DNA from: Desulfovibrionaceae bacterium
GTDB lineage: Bacteria > Desulfobacterota > Desulfovibrionia > Desulfovibrionales > Desulfovibrionaceae
Direction: 5' to 3'
Length of the DNA stretch: 64,000 bases
NCBI GenBank assembly: GCA_029008115.1
Contig: JAQXJC010000044.1
Coordinates: forward strand, 62,001 to 126,000
Under the pieces are notes generated by a model. That model had not been told where the DNA came from. It was given only the letters and a program-made list of their open reading frames with translations, and searched no databases. The translations under genes were made by a program, and so were the position numbers. Below are positions 17,935 to 26,905 of the stretch, piece by piece (positions within the stretch are counted from its first letter, which is position 1; the number at the start of each line of letters is the position of its first letter).

Positions 17935-20900
17935 CGCACCTCAAGCATGCCGGACGTACTGCCGGCATGCAGATTCTGATCGTACATGGCTTCAGCCTGC
18001 GCAGGCGGCAGGATGAAGCGGCCCCGGTTGACGGCGCGGACGCGATAGCTGTAGCTGAAGGGCCGCGTTGAGAGATGGGCAAAGATAATCATGCGATCAT
18101 CGCGGCGATCCACCCGCACCAGCCCTTCCGGCTGTTCCTGCGCTCCGTCAGGCGACAGCAGCATTTCCACGCCGCCGGGCAGCAGGTCCAGCAGGACGCA
18201 GTCGCGGATGTCGCCGCTGTCGGCGCTGGCTGTCACGGTGACGGTCAGCACCTCGCCCTGCCGGGCCGTGGAGACGGGCTCTCCGGCGGCATTGCGGTAC
18301 ACGCGGCTGATGCGCATTCCCTGGCTGACGTCCTCTGCGGGCGGTATCCTGTCAAAGCCTTCGGTCGTCACCTGCCAGTAGAGTGGCGCCGTGCCGGGCT
18401 GCGGCTCGATGCTGTAGGCGCGGCACTGCGGGGCGTCCAGCGTGAGCAGCGTTCCGCCGGCGCGGAGCTGTGCGGTGGCCTGTGCTTCGCCATCCGCGCA
18501 GGTGAGACGCACTCCCTTCAGGCCGGCCCCTGCGGAAGCGCCCAGCGCGTGCAGGGCCCGCACGGCCTGCGCTGCGGAGAAGGTGGCATAGCGGCCTTCC
18601 CTGATGGCGAGCAGGGTGCTGTCCGCCAGCTCTTCAGCCACGGTTCCGCCTTCCAGCCGTTCCGGGAAGTGCGCGGCCAGCACGGTGGCATGGAGCGACT
18701 GCGCCGCCAGATCGTCGAACCAGTCTCTCCCCGGCACGGCGTCGGGCGCATGGAAGGGCTGCGTGCTGCGCATGCGCATGATGCGCTGGCTGGCGGCAAG
18801 CAGGGCGGCCGTTACGTCGCCCTGCCAGCGGATACCGGCCTCGTCAAGGCCGGTGCGGAGACGCTCCAGCAGCTGCGTGGTCACGCGCCCTTCGCGGGTC
18901 AGGACCCAGATGGCATAGGCCGCGGCGCGCCCGTCCTCCAGCGAGGAAGAGGCATTGCCCACATGACGTTCCAGCACGTCGCACAGGCTGTTCAGCAGCG
19001 GTTCGGGGATGCCCATGCCGGCATCCCGCATTTCCAGCAGCAAATCGGCGGCATAGGCCGTGAGCAGCAGCGATCCGCCGCCGTCCGGCCACGGGGAAAG
19101 CAGGCCGCCGTCAAACTCAGACTGCATGCGCCCCACGGCGGCACTGATGATGCGTTCCCGCTCCCTGGCCGCGGGCGGCAGCTCGGGACGTTCGCGCAGG
19201 GCGACGCAGACGAGCGCCTTGCTGATGCGCTGCTCCAGACATCCGTAGGGATAGCTTTCCAGATAGCGCGCCAGCGTTCCCATGACGGGCAGGGGCAGGG
19301 CGGCAACGGAAGCGCTGCCGCGCGCCTCAAAGTTGAACAGCTCGCGCGGCACGGTGATGCGCGTCGGGCCGCTGACCTTGCCTGCCTGCCGGGTGACGCG
19401 GCGGTGCGTGGCGGGGCGCACGGAGACGGAAGTCCCTCTTTCGGCCCTTGTCCCGTCTTCGGCCCGCGCTGAGAAGGTGACGGCAGCGGCGCCGGGTTCG
19501 GGCATGGCCTCAAAGGGCAGGGGAAGCGTTGTTTCCCCGCCGGCGGGTATGGTGATGCTTGCCGGCAGCGCACCGGCAAATTTCAGCCCCGCGCCGGCGG
19601 AAAGACCCGGACGGACGGTCATCGGCCTGTCGGTACTATTGGCGGCAGTGAGGCTGCCGGTGAAGCGGTCGCCGGGAGTGACGGTAAGGGGCAGGCGCGG
19701 CGTGAGGATAAGCGGTGCGGACGCGGTCACGCTGCGCTCTGCCGAGCCGGCGGACTGCGTGGAGGCGGCCACGGCCATGATGCGGGCCGTGCCGTTGTAG
19801 TAGTCCGGCAGAGGGATGCGCACCGTAGCGGCCTGCGGCCCCACGTCCACCATCTGCCAGGTGGCCAGCGGCGGCTCATCGCGGTGGCGGAATGGATTGT
19901 GGAAGCGCCCGCCGTTCAGGCTCATGCCGCCGCCAAAGCCGGGAATACGCCCCTGAAGCCGGGCGTGATCGGGCATGAGCAGGCGGAATGCCTGCATGGT
20001 GCGCACGTCCAGAGCGCGATCCTCAAGCAGATAGGCCAGCGGAGAGGGCGTGGAGAAGCGGGTGAGCTGAAGAACGCCTTCATCCACGGCGAATACCAGG
20101 GCCCTTCCCGGCTCCCTGGCCGTGATGCGTACATCCAGCGTGCTGCCGGGACTGGCCTTGGGAGGCGCGGAGATGCGCAGCCCCATGTCGTGCCGGGCGA
20201 TGCTGGCGCTGAAGGGGGCGACGGCGCTGGCGCTGGGTTCCATGTAAATATCCGGCGAGGAAAGGGCGCGGGTGAAGGTGACGTTCACATAGCCGCGCCC
20301 TTCGAAATCCCGGGGCAGGGTGATGCGCTGCACGCTGTCGCCGGCCTTGGCCTGGAACCATGCCGAGGCGACGACATCCTCGCGCTCTACGGTAATCAGA
20401 CCCGCGCCGTCATAGGGCACGGACAGGAAAATCTGCATGGTGTCGCCGCTGGCGTAGGTGCTCTTGTCCAGCTTCAGGCGCAGCGTGCCGGCGGCCAGAT
20501 CATGATCCGCCGCAGCAATCCGTTCGCCCGCGACGGTAAAGGGCGTCATGGCCAGCGTGCGTCCGGCGGCATCCCGTACTGCCAGCAGATATTCCCCGGC
20601 CTTGTCCGTCGGGATGGTCCAGCGCAGCCCCTTTGCCGCATCGACGCGCTGCGTGGAGCTGGCCAGTTCCGTATCCACCGGGGTCTCATCATAGCGGTAG
20701 GCGCCTCTGGCGTCCGTGACCAGCGAGGTCACGAAGCGGCGGGCGTAGACGGTAAAGGTCAGCGGCCCGGTGTCCACACGCCGCAGATTGGGATCGACGG
20801 CGACAAATTCCAGCATGGCCTGCCGTCCCTGCGGAATGAATTCCAGATTGGTGGCCCCGCCGGCTGGCTTGAATCCCAGCATCATGTCCAGAGGAGAGAG

Positions 20901-23507
20901 CAGTGCGGCAACAGGCTGGCTCACGGCGCGGCCGCCATCAGCCTCGAAGCCTTCCACAAGCAGGGAACAGCGGACGGTGCTCCCCGCCGTGATGTCCGCC
21001 GGCAGGGAAAGACGGGCCACGCCATCGCCGTCGGTGGTCGCATCGGCAAGATCGCGGGAGACTCCCTCGCCCCGGAAGGGCAGGGCATCATGGAACTGAT
21101 AGTCCTCGAAGCCGGGGAAGGAGAGGACGGCCGGCGCGACATGCAGGGCGGCCGTCACGCGGTGGCCGGCGGCGGGCAGACCATGCAGGTTGCGCAGCCT
21201 GGCCTCCACGGTGACGGGCTGGCCGTCCGTGAGTCCGTCAGCGCTGACGCGCAGCCATCCTGCCGCCGGCCTTGGGTGCACGGCGGCGCGCAGGCCCAGC
21301 GTATCGGGCTGAAATTCCTCCACGCGGACAGCGCCGGAGCCGAGCACCTGTCCGCCATCCAGCTCAATGTCCAGACGGTAGCGTCCCGTGGGGGCATCCT
21401 GCGGCACGGGCCATGAAAATTCCGCCAGCCCATCCGGCCCCACGGTGAAGGTGCGCTTCATGAGCTCCGTTCCGGCCGGGCCCGTGAGCAGCGCGGTGAG
21501 GGGCAGGTCCGCAGGCAGGGCCTTCCAGTCGGCACGGCGGGCAAGGCAGCCGAAGCGCAGCGTTTCTCCGGGGCGGAAGATGCCGCGCTGGGAAAACACA
21601 TAGGCATTGATGCCGCTGGCAGAGGTGGAGCGGCCCGTTACCGGGAAGGCGCTGTACTCCGTCATGAGGCTGCTGTCATGCAGCGGCAGCCAGGCCATGT
21701 CCATCCATGATGTGCCGCTGGCCTCCTTTTCGGCCACCACGGCCACCGGGCGCTTTTCCCGCTCCAGTCCCTGCAATCCGGGCAGGCAGGCATGCCCCTG
21801 CGCGTCGGTACGGGCGCTGGCCACGGGGCGGCCGTTGGCCCCCAGGACGCGCACGCTGGCATCACGCACAGGCGTGCCGCTGTCCAGAGAGCAGACAAAG
21901 ACGTTGTAGCTTCCCGTGGCGGACTGCTTGACCAGCAAGCCAAGGTCAGTGACCAGTACCATGCGCGACGTTTCAGCAACGGTTTCTCCGGCGCGCATGC
22001 CATAGAGCGTCACGCGCATGAGGCCGCGGCAGTCATTGCGCCGGGCCAGCAGGGGGGAAAGGTCCAGCGTGGCGAACTGCGCCCTGCCGGGGGCGGCCGG
22101 CTTCAGGGCGATTTCGCCCTGGGAGCGCTCGCTGGTGCTCTCCAGCGAGATGGCGGCATCCTCCAGCGGCGCGGTGAAGGGGCGTCCGCTGTGGGTGGCG
22201 ACCAGCGCCATGAAAGGATCGCGTACCTGCTGCACTTCCCAGCGGATGACGTCCACGTCCGTGGCATACACGTCCAGCCTGCGCTCGCCGCTCAGGGGCA
22301 GCACGTTGCCCGGCTGGAGAAAGTCCAGCGTGGCGGACTGGCTGGATGCGTGCAGAATCTGCCGCCATTGCCGGCCCAGAGGCAGGCCGGTCGCGCTGCT
22401 GAAGTCCGGCGGCAGATAGACCAGCAGGTAGCTGCCGGGAGCGGCATCCACGCGGAAGCGCAGGGTGGACACGGGGCTGTCGTCCGGCTGGAGGGAGACG
22501 GGAGAGAGCGGGGTGCCCCGGTTCAGCGCGGACGCGGGAACGCTGGGCGCCTGCGCCCAGTTGTAGGGGCTGGATGCCCTGGGAAGCAGGGTGCGCGGAA
22601 GCTGGATGACCTTGAGCTGGCGCAGCACCTCCTGCGGCCGCACATGCAGCGAGGTGGTAAGGCGCAGCTGATAGCCCTGATTCAGCGCATCGTCACGGGC
22701 GTTTTCCAGCACGAGATGTTCCACGGCAAAGAGCCGGGATGAACCCGTGGCCGTCAGGCGGAATTCGGCCGAGGGACGCTGCGTGGCCGGGGAAAAGCGC
22801 AGGCGGCCATACTTGATGTCAAAGCGCCGGATGCCGGGCACATGCAGGGAAACCGGGACATCCTCCCGGGCCAGGCGCTGGACCGGGGCGGAAATGGTGA
22901 CGCTGTCCCGGGCGGCATTCCAGACGCATTCCGTCTGGCCCAGCCGCAGGGAAGAGCCGGCGGGAGGCAGCAGGGACAGGGCCGGCTCTCCGGAAACCGG
23001 CCAGGTGAAGCTGAGCGTAGCGCTGAGGGCATGCGCTCCCCGGGCGGAAGGGTCTGTCCAGAATTTCCACTGCTCCAGCGTGACGGCCTGGGGCATGCTG
23101 ACGAACGTTTCCTGCGTGCGGGTCAGCACGGCCTGCGCAGGCAAATGCAGCTCTTTCAGAGAGACAGTGTAGGTGGCGGCGGGTGTCAGCGGCTGTTCCG
23201 GCGTGAAGCGTATGCTCGTGCCGTCGCTGTCCCAGCGCCACGTGCCGGGCACGGCAGGGCTGATGCGCGCCCCTTTGACGCGATCTCCGGCGCTCCCGAG
23301 GAAGACCCGGCACGCATCCTGCCAGTTCTTTCCATACTTTTTTCGGCACTGGGCCGCGTCCGGCTCCAGGCGGATGAGGATGCCGTCCGTCCAGGGATAG
23401 CAGTTGGTGATGGATGGAGCGAGGTAGGCGGGGGCGGAACGGGTGGCCGCCAGCGCCGTATTGCCGCAAAGAAACATGAGGCTCAGCAGGACGAGGAGAA
23501 AACGCAT
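17931..23507 (-). CDS. Bacterial alpha-2-macroglobulin (YfhM type) with intact thioester
   Basis: 1858 residues from the ATG at 23507 (AAGGAG seven bases upstream); the ATG at 23531 is less likely. The signal peptide ends ALA-A and lacks a lipobox, unlike E. coli YfhM, which is a lipoprotein. Repeated MG-type beta domains fill the first 1200 residues. The thioester motif CLEQ is at 1423-1426 inside SYPYGCLEQR, followed by an alpha-helical thioester domain. These proteins trap attacking proteases in the periplasm by covalent capture, and the paired PBP1C is thought to repair the damaged wall. The bait region cannot be located by eye. Confidence 0.93.
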   Translation of the reverse strand: MRFLLVLLSLMFLCGNTALAATRSAPAYLAPSITNCYPWTDGILIRLEPDAAQCRKKYGKNWQDACRVFLGSAGDRVKGARISPAVPGTWRWDSDGTSIRFTPEQPLTPAATYTVSLKELHLPAQAVLTRTQETFVSMPQAVTLEQWKFWTDPSARGAHALSATLSFTWPVSGEPALSLLPPAGSSLRLGQTECVWNAARDSVTISAPVQRLAREDVPVSLHVPGIRRFDIKYGRLRFSPATQRPSAEFRLTATGSSRLFAVEHLVLENARDDALNQGYQLRLTTSLHVRPQEVLRQLKVIQLPRTLLPRASSPYNWAQAPSVPASALNRGTPLSPVSLQPDDSPVSTLRFRVDAAPGSYLLVYLPPDFSSATGLPLGRQWRQILHASSQSATLDFLQPGNVLPLSGERRLDVYATDVDVIRWEVQQVRDPFMALVATHSGRPFTAPLEDAAISLESTSERSQGEIALKPAAPGRAQFATLDLSPLLARRNDCRGLMRVTLYGMRAGETVAETSRMVLVTDLGLLVKQSATGSYNVFVCSLDSGTPVRDASVRVLGANGRPVASARTDAQGHACLPGLQGLEREKRPVAVVAEKEASGTSWMDMAWLPLHDSSLMTEYSAFPVTGRSTSASGINAYVFSQRGIFRPGETLRFGCLARRADWKALPADLPLTALLTGPAGTELMKRTFTVGPDGLAEFSWPVPQDAPTGRYRLDIELDGGQVLGSGAVRVEEFQPDTLGLRAAVHPRPAAGWLRVSADGLTDGQPVTVEARLRNLHGLPAAGHRVTAALHVAPAVLSFPGFEDYQFHDALPFRGEGVSRDLADATTDGDGVARLSLPADITAGSTVRCSLLVEGFEADGGRAVSQPVAALLSPLDMMLGFKPAGGATNLEFIPQGRQAMLEFVAVDPNLRRVDTGPLTFTVYARRFVTSLVTDARGAYRYDETPVDTELASSTQRVDAAKGLRWTIPTDKAGEYLLAVRDAAGRTLAMTPFTVAGERIAAADHDLAAGTLRLKLDKSTYASGDTMQIFLSVPYDGAGLITVEREDVVASAWFQAKAGDSVQRITLPRDFEGRGYVNVTFTRALSSPDIYMEPSASAVAPFSASIARHDMGLRISAPPKASPGSTLDVRITAREPGRALVFAVDEGVLQLTRFSTPSPLAYLLEDRALDVRTMQAFRLLMPDHARLQGRIPGFGGGMSLNGGRFHNPFRHRDEPPLATWQMVDVGPQAATVRIPLPDYYNGTARIMAVAASTQSAGSAERSVTASAPLILTPRLPLTVTPGDRFTGSLTAANSTDRPMTVRPGLSAGAGLKFAGALPASITIPAGGETTLPLPFEAMPEPGAAAVTFSARAEDGTRAERGTSVSVRPATHRRVTRQAGKVSGPTRITVPRELFNFEARGSASVAALPLPVMGTLARYLESYPYGCLEQRISKALVCVALRERPELPPAARERERIISAAVGRMQSEFDGGLLSPWPDGGGSLLLTAYAADLLLEMRDAGMGIPEPLLNSLCDVLERHVGNASSSLEDGRAAAYAIWVLTREGRVTTQLLERLRTGLDEAGIRWQGDVTAALLAASQRIMRMRSTQPFHAPDAVPGRDWFDDLAAQSLHATVLAAHFPERLEGGTVAEELADSTLLAIREGRYATFSAAQAVRALHALGASAGAGLKGVRLTCADGEAQATAQLRAGGTLLTLDAPQCRAYSIEPQPGTAPLYWQVTTEGFDRIPPAEDVSQGMRISRVYRNAAGEPVSTARQGEVLTVTVTASADSGDIRDCVLLDLLPGGVEMLLSPDGAQEQPEGLVRVDRRDDRMIIFAHLSTRPFSYSYRVRAVNRGRFILPPAQAEAMYDQNLHAGSTSGMLEVR

Positions 23508-23635
23508 GGGCACGCTCCTTGCCGGCGGCATGTTCTGTGTGGCCGGCGTTTGGGGTGAACCGCAAAAGTCTGCCTTGGTACCGTCAGAAAACCCTTGTGT
23601 GAAGCGCTGTGGAAATGGGCGTCTGTCCGCCCGTC

Positions 23636-24037
23636 TTACAGAAAAAGATGCACGAGATAGCTGCCCCAGACCAGCACGATCAGGCTTTGCGCGGTGAACT
23701 GGGCGGCGGAGCCCATGTCCTTGGCCTTCTTGGCTAGGGGATGCAGCTCCAGCGAAATCCGGTCAACGGCGTTTTCAATGGCGCTGTTCAGCAGCTCCAC
23801 AATCATGGCCAGCAGGAGAACTGCGGACAGCAGGATGCTGTCGCCCCAGCTTTCCCCCAGCAGCCAGGCCAGCGGCAGGCCCAGTGCGGCCACGTGGACG
23901 ATCTGGCGGAAGGCTTCCTCATCACGGTAGGCGGCGAGAAAGCCGTCGCGTGAGTAGCGGGTGGCGTTCCAGAGACGTTCCAGTCCCTGACGGCCCTTGA
24001 GCGTGTTGCGGTCGGAAGAAGCATGCTGTTCGGGCAT
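23636..24037 (-). CDS. dgkA: Diacylglycerol kinase
   Basis: 133 residues from the ATG at 24037 (MPEQHASSDR). The frame stays open further upstream but that part is arginine-rich and unlike the family. Three hydrophobic helices follow an amphipathic start (LERLWNATRYSRDGFLAAYRDEEAFRQ). ELLNSAIENAVDR is the DgkA active-site signature. It phosphorylates diacylglycerol to phosphatidate in the inner membrane, recycling lipid left by envelope glycerol-phosphate transfer. The nearby LtaS/MdoB-like protein would produce such diacylglycerol if it uses phosphatidylglycerol as donor; that link is inference. Confidence 0.93.
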   Translation of the reverse strand: MPEQHASSDRNTLKGRQGLERLWNATRYSRDGFLAAYRDEEAFRQIVHVAALGLPLAWLLGESWGDSILLSAVLLLAMIVELLNSAIENAVDRISLELHPLAKKAKDMGSAAQFTAQSLIVLVWGSYLVHLFL

Positions 24038-24144
24038 GACGTGCCGTCCTGTGCGGCCTGCGGCCGTGGTTGCAGGTTGGACGCGGCATTCGGAGCATAC
24101 AGGCGGCGCCTCCCCCGCGTCGCGGGGCGCCATGCCGCTACCGC

Positions 24145-25008
24145 CTATGTCTGCGGATGGAGCTCCGTAAAAATATAATCCCGGAGGGCCTGCGGCCATG
24201 GCCGGGGCGGGACGCCCAGCTCGGCGGCGAGGCGGGACGTATCCAGCACGGAGAAGGCCGGGCGCACTGCCTTCTGAGGCCAGTCGGCGGAGGCGATGGG
24301 TTCCACGCGGCAGTGCGCGCCCGCCAGAGCCACAGCCTCGGACGCAAGTTCGCACCAGCTTGCGCGGCCGCCGTTGACGGCGTGGAAAAGACCTGCTGTC
24401 CGCCGTTCGGCCAGCACGGCGCTCCACTGGGCAAGGTCCAGAGAATAGGTAGGCGAACCTACCTGATCATGCACCACGTGCAGCACATCCCGGCTTCTGC
24501 CCAGCTCCAGCATGGTGCTGACAAAGTTCCTGCGCCCGGGGCCGAACAGCCATGCGGTGCGCAGGATGCAGCACTGCTGGGGAATGAGCTGCCGCAGCAC
24601 CTGCTCCCCGGCCAGCTTGGTTCTGCCATAGGCATTGAGCGGTCTGGTCGGCGCGTCTTCCGTCCACGGCCTTTCCCCCGTACCCGGAAAGACAAAGTCC
24701 GTACTGTAGTGCACAAGATGTACGGGCCGTCCCTTGATGCAGCGGGCCAGCGCATCTGGCAGTCCCCGGTTCCAGTGAAGCGCGTCATCGGGCTGATCTT
24801 CGGCGGCATCCACCTGCGTCCATGCGATGGTGTTGAAGATGACGTCGGGCTGCGTCGTGCCGATGCACTCCGAAAGAAAGGCGCAGTCGTCCACCTGGCC
24901 ATCTTCGCGGCCGAGGGCGGAGACTTCCCAGCCCCTGGCGGCGAGCGTTCGCATCAGGGCCTGCCCCAGCAGGCCGGTGCGCCCGCCGAGGATAAGAGCT
25001 TTGGTCAT
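24145..25008 (-). CDS. dTDP-4-dehydrorhamnose reductase family protein (RfbD-like)
   Basis: 287 residues. The N-terminus KALILGGRTGLLGQAL is the NAD(P)-binding glycine loop. STDFVF, NAYGRTKLAGEQ (catalytic Tyr-x-x-x-Lys) and LRTAWLFGPG are the RfbD signatures. RfbD makes dTDP-L-rhamnose. No rfbA, B or C lies in the window, so the pathway would have to be completed elsewhere, or this is a related sugar-nucleotide reductase (the MAT2B/SDR family is close). Start supported by AGGAGCAAGATC before the ATG. Confidence 0.85.
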   Translation of the reverse strand: MTKALILGGRTGLLGQALMRTLAARGWEVSALGREDGQVDDCAFLSECIGTTQPDVIFNTIAWTQVDAAEDQPDDALHWNRGLPDALARCIKGRPVHLVHYSTDFVFPGTGERPWTEDAPTRPLNAYGRTKLAGEQVLRQLIPQQCCILRTAWLFGPGRRNFVSTMLELGRSRDVLHVVHDQVGSPTYSLDLAQWSAVLAERRTAGLFHAVNGGRASWCELASEAVALAGAHCRVEPIASADWPQKAVRPAFSVLDTSRLAAELGVPPRPWPQALRDYIFTELHPQT

Positions 25009-25191
25009 GATCTTGCTCCTGGCGGACAGGCCGCCATGTCGCGATGGAGACCCCTCGGAGGCGCATCCGCAGAGGACGCTTCCGGGAGTCCTGAGCCATC
25101 CTAGCCGCAGATGCCGGCAGGGTCAACGCAAAAACAGGCCATGCGCGCAGGGCCCTTGCCTCCCCGCTCACGATAGCGTAGGAATTTTTTC

Positions 25192-26007
25192 ATGAAACGC
25201 GCAATCCTGCTTGCGGCGTACGGAGCCGCCACATTGCAAAGCGAGGCCGCCCTGCGCCATTTTGCCGCCGTGGCCCGGGAGCGTTTTCCCGGCGTGCCCG
25301 TGCGCTGGGCATTTACGTCCTGCCGGGTGCGCGAACGCATGGCCGCCGCGCGCAAGAAGACGGATTCCGTGCAGAAGGCCCTGCAGAAGCTCTGGTTTGA
25401 AAAATTTACCCATGTGGCCGTGCAGCCGCTCCAGACCATTCCCGGCAGGGAAAACATGGATATAGGCGCCGCCGTGCGCGACATGGCGCGGGATACGTCG
25501 CTGCGGTTGCGCGTGGGGGCGCCCCTGCTGGCCTGCCGGGAGGATGTGGCGCGGGCGGCGGCAGCCGTCGTGGCGCATCTGCCTGCCGAGAGACGTCCAG
25601 ACGAGGATGTCGTGCTCATGGGGCATGGCGCAAAGCATGCCGCCGTGGAACGCTATGCCGCGCTGGCGCAGGCTGTGGCCGTTCTGGACAGGCGGGTGCA
25701 TGTGGGGGCCATGAACGGAGCGGTCTGTCTGGAAGATATTCTGCCTGGCCTTGCCTCCCGGCGCGTATGGCTGATGCCCCTGCTGTCTGTGGTCGGGCGG
25801 CACGCGCTGGAGGATATGGCGGGCCACGGCCCGAGCTCATGGCGTTCGCGCATTGAGGCGGCGGGGCACGAATGCCGTCCCGTGCTGCGCGGTACTGCGG
25901 AATATGGAGGATTCATTGCCCTGTGGCTCGATCATCTGGAGGAAGCTATGCGGGGCCTGACCGGAGGCGGTCTTTCAATTCAGACCAAGGATGAAACGGA
26001 TGAGTAA
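25192..26007 (+). CDS. cbiK: Sirohydrochlorin cobaltochelatase CbiK, cytoplasmic form
   Basis: 271 residues. H145 (VLMGHGAKH) and H204 (VVGRHALED) match the two metal-binding histidines of characterised CbiK (H145 and H207 in Salmonella). It inserts Co2+ into sirohydrochlorin in the anaerobic cobalamin pathway. Desulfovibrio species are known to carry a periplasmic and a cytoplasmic CbiK; this one has no signal peptide, so it is the cytoplasmic type. The downstream gene overlaps its end by 17 bases. cobO (8.6 kb) and cbiB (40.3 kb) serve the same pathway but are not linked to it. Confidence 0.92.
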   Translation: MKRAILLAAYGAATLQSEAALRHFAAVARERFPGVPVRWAFTSCRVRERMAAARKKTDSVQKALQKLWFEKFTHVAVQPLQTIPGRENMDIGAAVRDMARDTSLRLRVGAPLLACREDVARAAAAVVAHLPAERRPDEDVVLMGHGAKHAAVERYAALAQAVAVLDRRVHVGAMNGAVCLEDILPGLASRRVWLMPLLSVVGRHALEDMAGHGPSSWRSRIEAAGHECRPVLRGTAEYGGFIALWLDHLEEAMRGLTGGGLSIQTKDETDE

Positions 26008-26794
26008 GCTTGCTGTGAACACATGCGCCTGTGCGCTGGGCCTGCTGCTGGCGGCCGCGCCCTGCTGTCTGGCCGCATCGGCCAATGACTACAACCCCTA
26101 CATGCGCGAAAGTCTCCCCAATCTGCGCCAGCCGACGGCGCAGGGCCGCCAGTTTCTGAAGTCGCTGGGCGCGCATGAGACCAGCCTGGAAAATGAGGCT
26201 GCGCATCGCGCCGACTGGAGGAGCGAGGTCTATCCCGTCGTGTTTGGCGACAGAACCGCGCCCGGAGAGGTGCTGGTGCTTCTGGATTTCTCCCGTCCTG
26301 AGAGCGAGCAGGTCTGGAAGGCCGTGGCCGGCGCCGCCCGCCAGATGCGTCCGGCAGCCGCCAAGATTGTGGTGCTTGCCAACAGCGCCGAGCACTTCGG
26401 TACGGATTTGACGGGCTTCGGCATCTGGATTGCCGCCCAGCGTCCCGGGCAGGCTGTGGACTATTTCTCCTACGCCCTGCACCGCTGGAACGAGGTCAAG
26501 GCGGCACAGCGGTCGCGCAGCTGCCTGCGGAAGTTCAGCAACGAGTATGATGCTGTGGCGACGGACAGGGATATGCCCATTCATTATGCCTACATGGGAC
26601 GTCTGAAGCCGCCTGTGCCCGCGGCCGAGGAACTGGCAGTGGCCAGATATGCCTATGGCGCGGGCAGCGTCAACCAGTATCAGGCCACGCAGATTGCCAG
26701 ATATTATGGCGTGGAAGGCCTTCCCGCCGTGATTGTCAACGGCCGCGTGCTGGAGCGCGTATCTGCCGACGCCATTGTGCAGGCGCTGCGCTGA
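25991..26794 (+). CDS. Secreted thioredoxin-fold (DsbA-like) protein without a CxxC
   Basis: 267 residues, or 264 from the second ATG at 26000. A signal peptide ends near LAASA. From about residue 88 the pattern is DsbA-like: a strand VLVLLDFSRPESEQVW where CxxC would sit, a central helical part (ARQMRPAAAKIVV...), and VEGLPAVIVNGRVLERV with the conserved cis-proline near the end. The active-site position reads SRPES, so the protein cannot be a thiol oxidase by the usual mechanism. It overlaps the cbiK stop and must be co-expressed with it. A role in metal or cofactor handling in the periplasm is only a guess. The terminator at 26847 closes the pair. Confidence 0.72.
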   Translation: MKRMSKLAVNTCACALGLLLAAAPCCLAASANDYNPYMRESLPNLRQPTAQGRQFLKSLGAHETSLENEAAHRADWRSEVYPVVFGDRTAPGEVLVLLDFSRPESEQVWKAVAGAARQMRPAAAKIVVLANSAEHFGTDLTGFGIWIAAQRPGQAVDYFSYALHRWNEVKAAQRSRSCLRKFSNEYDAVATDRDMPIHYAYMGRLKPPVPAAEELAVARYAYGAGSVNQYQATQIARYYGVEGLPAVIVNGRVLERVSADAIVQALR

Positions 26795-26846
26795 CAATCT
26801 GTCCATGCTTCTTCCGGCTGCGGCGTGTGACGCGGCAGGATGAAAG

Positions 26847-26880
26847 AGGCGGCGTCCTCCCGTGCAGGAGAACGCCGCCT
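26847..26880. terminator. Bidirectional hairpin between the thioredoxin-fold gene and gatA
   Basis: AGGCGGCGTCCTCC and GGAGAACGCCGCCT pair almost fully around a short loop. It sits between two convergent genes and can serve both. The T-run is weak on either side. Confidence 0.6.
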
Positions 26881-26905
26881 GTTCATTTCTGAAGCGCGCG
26901 ACGGG

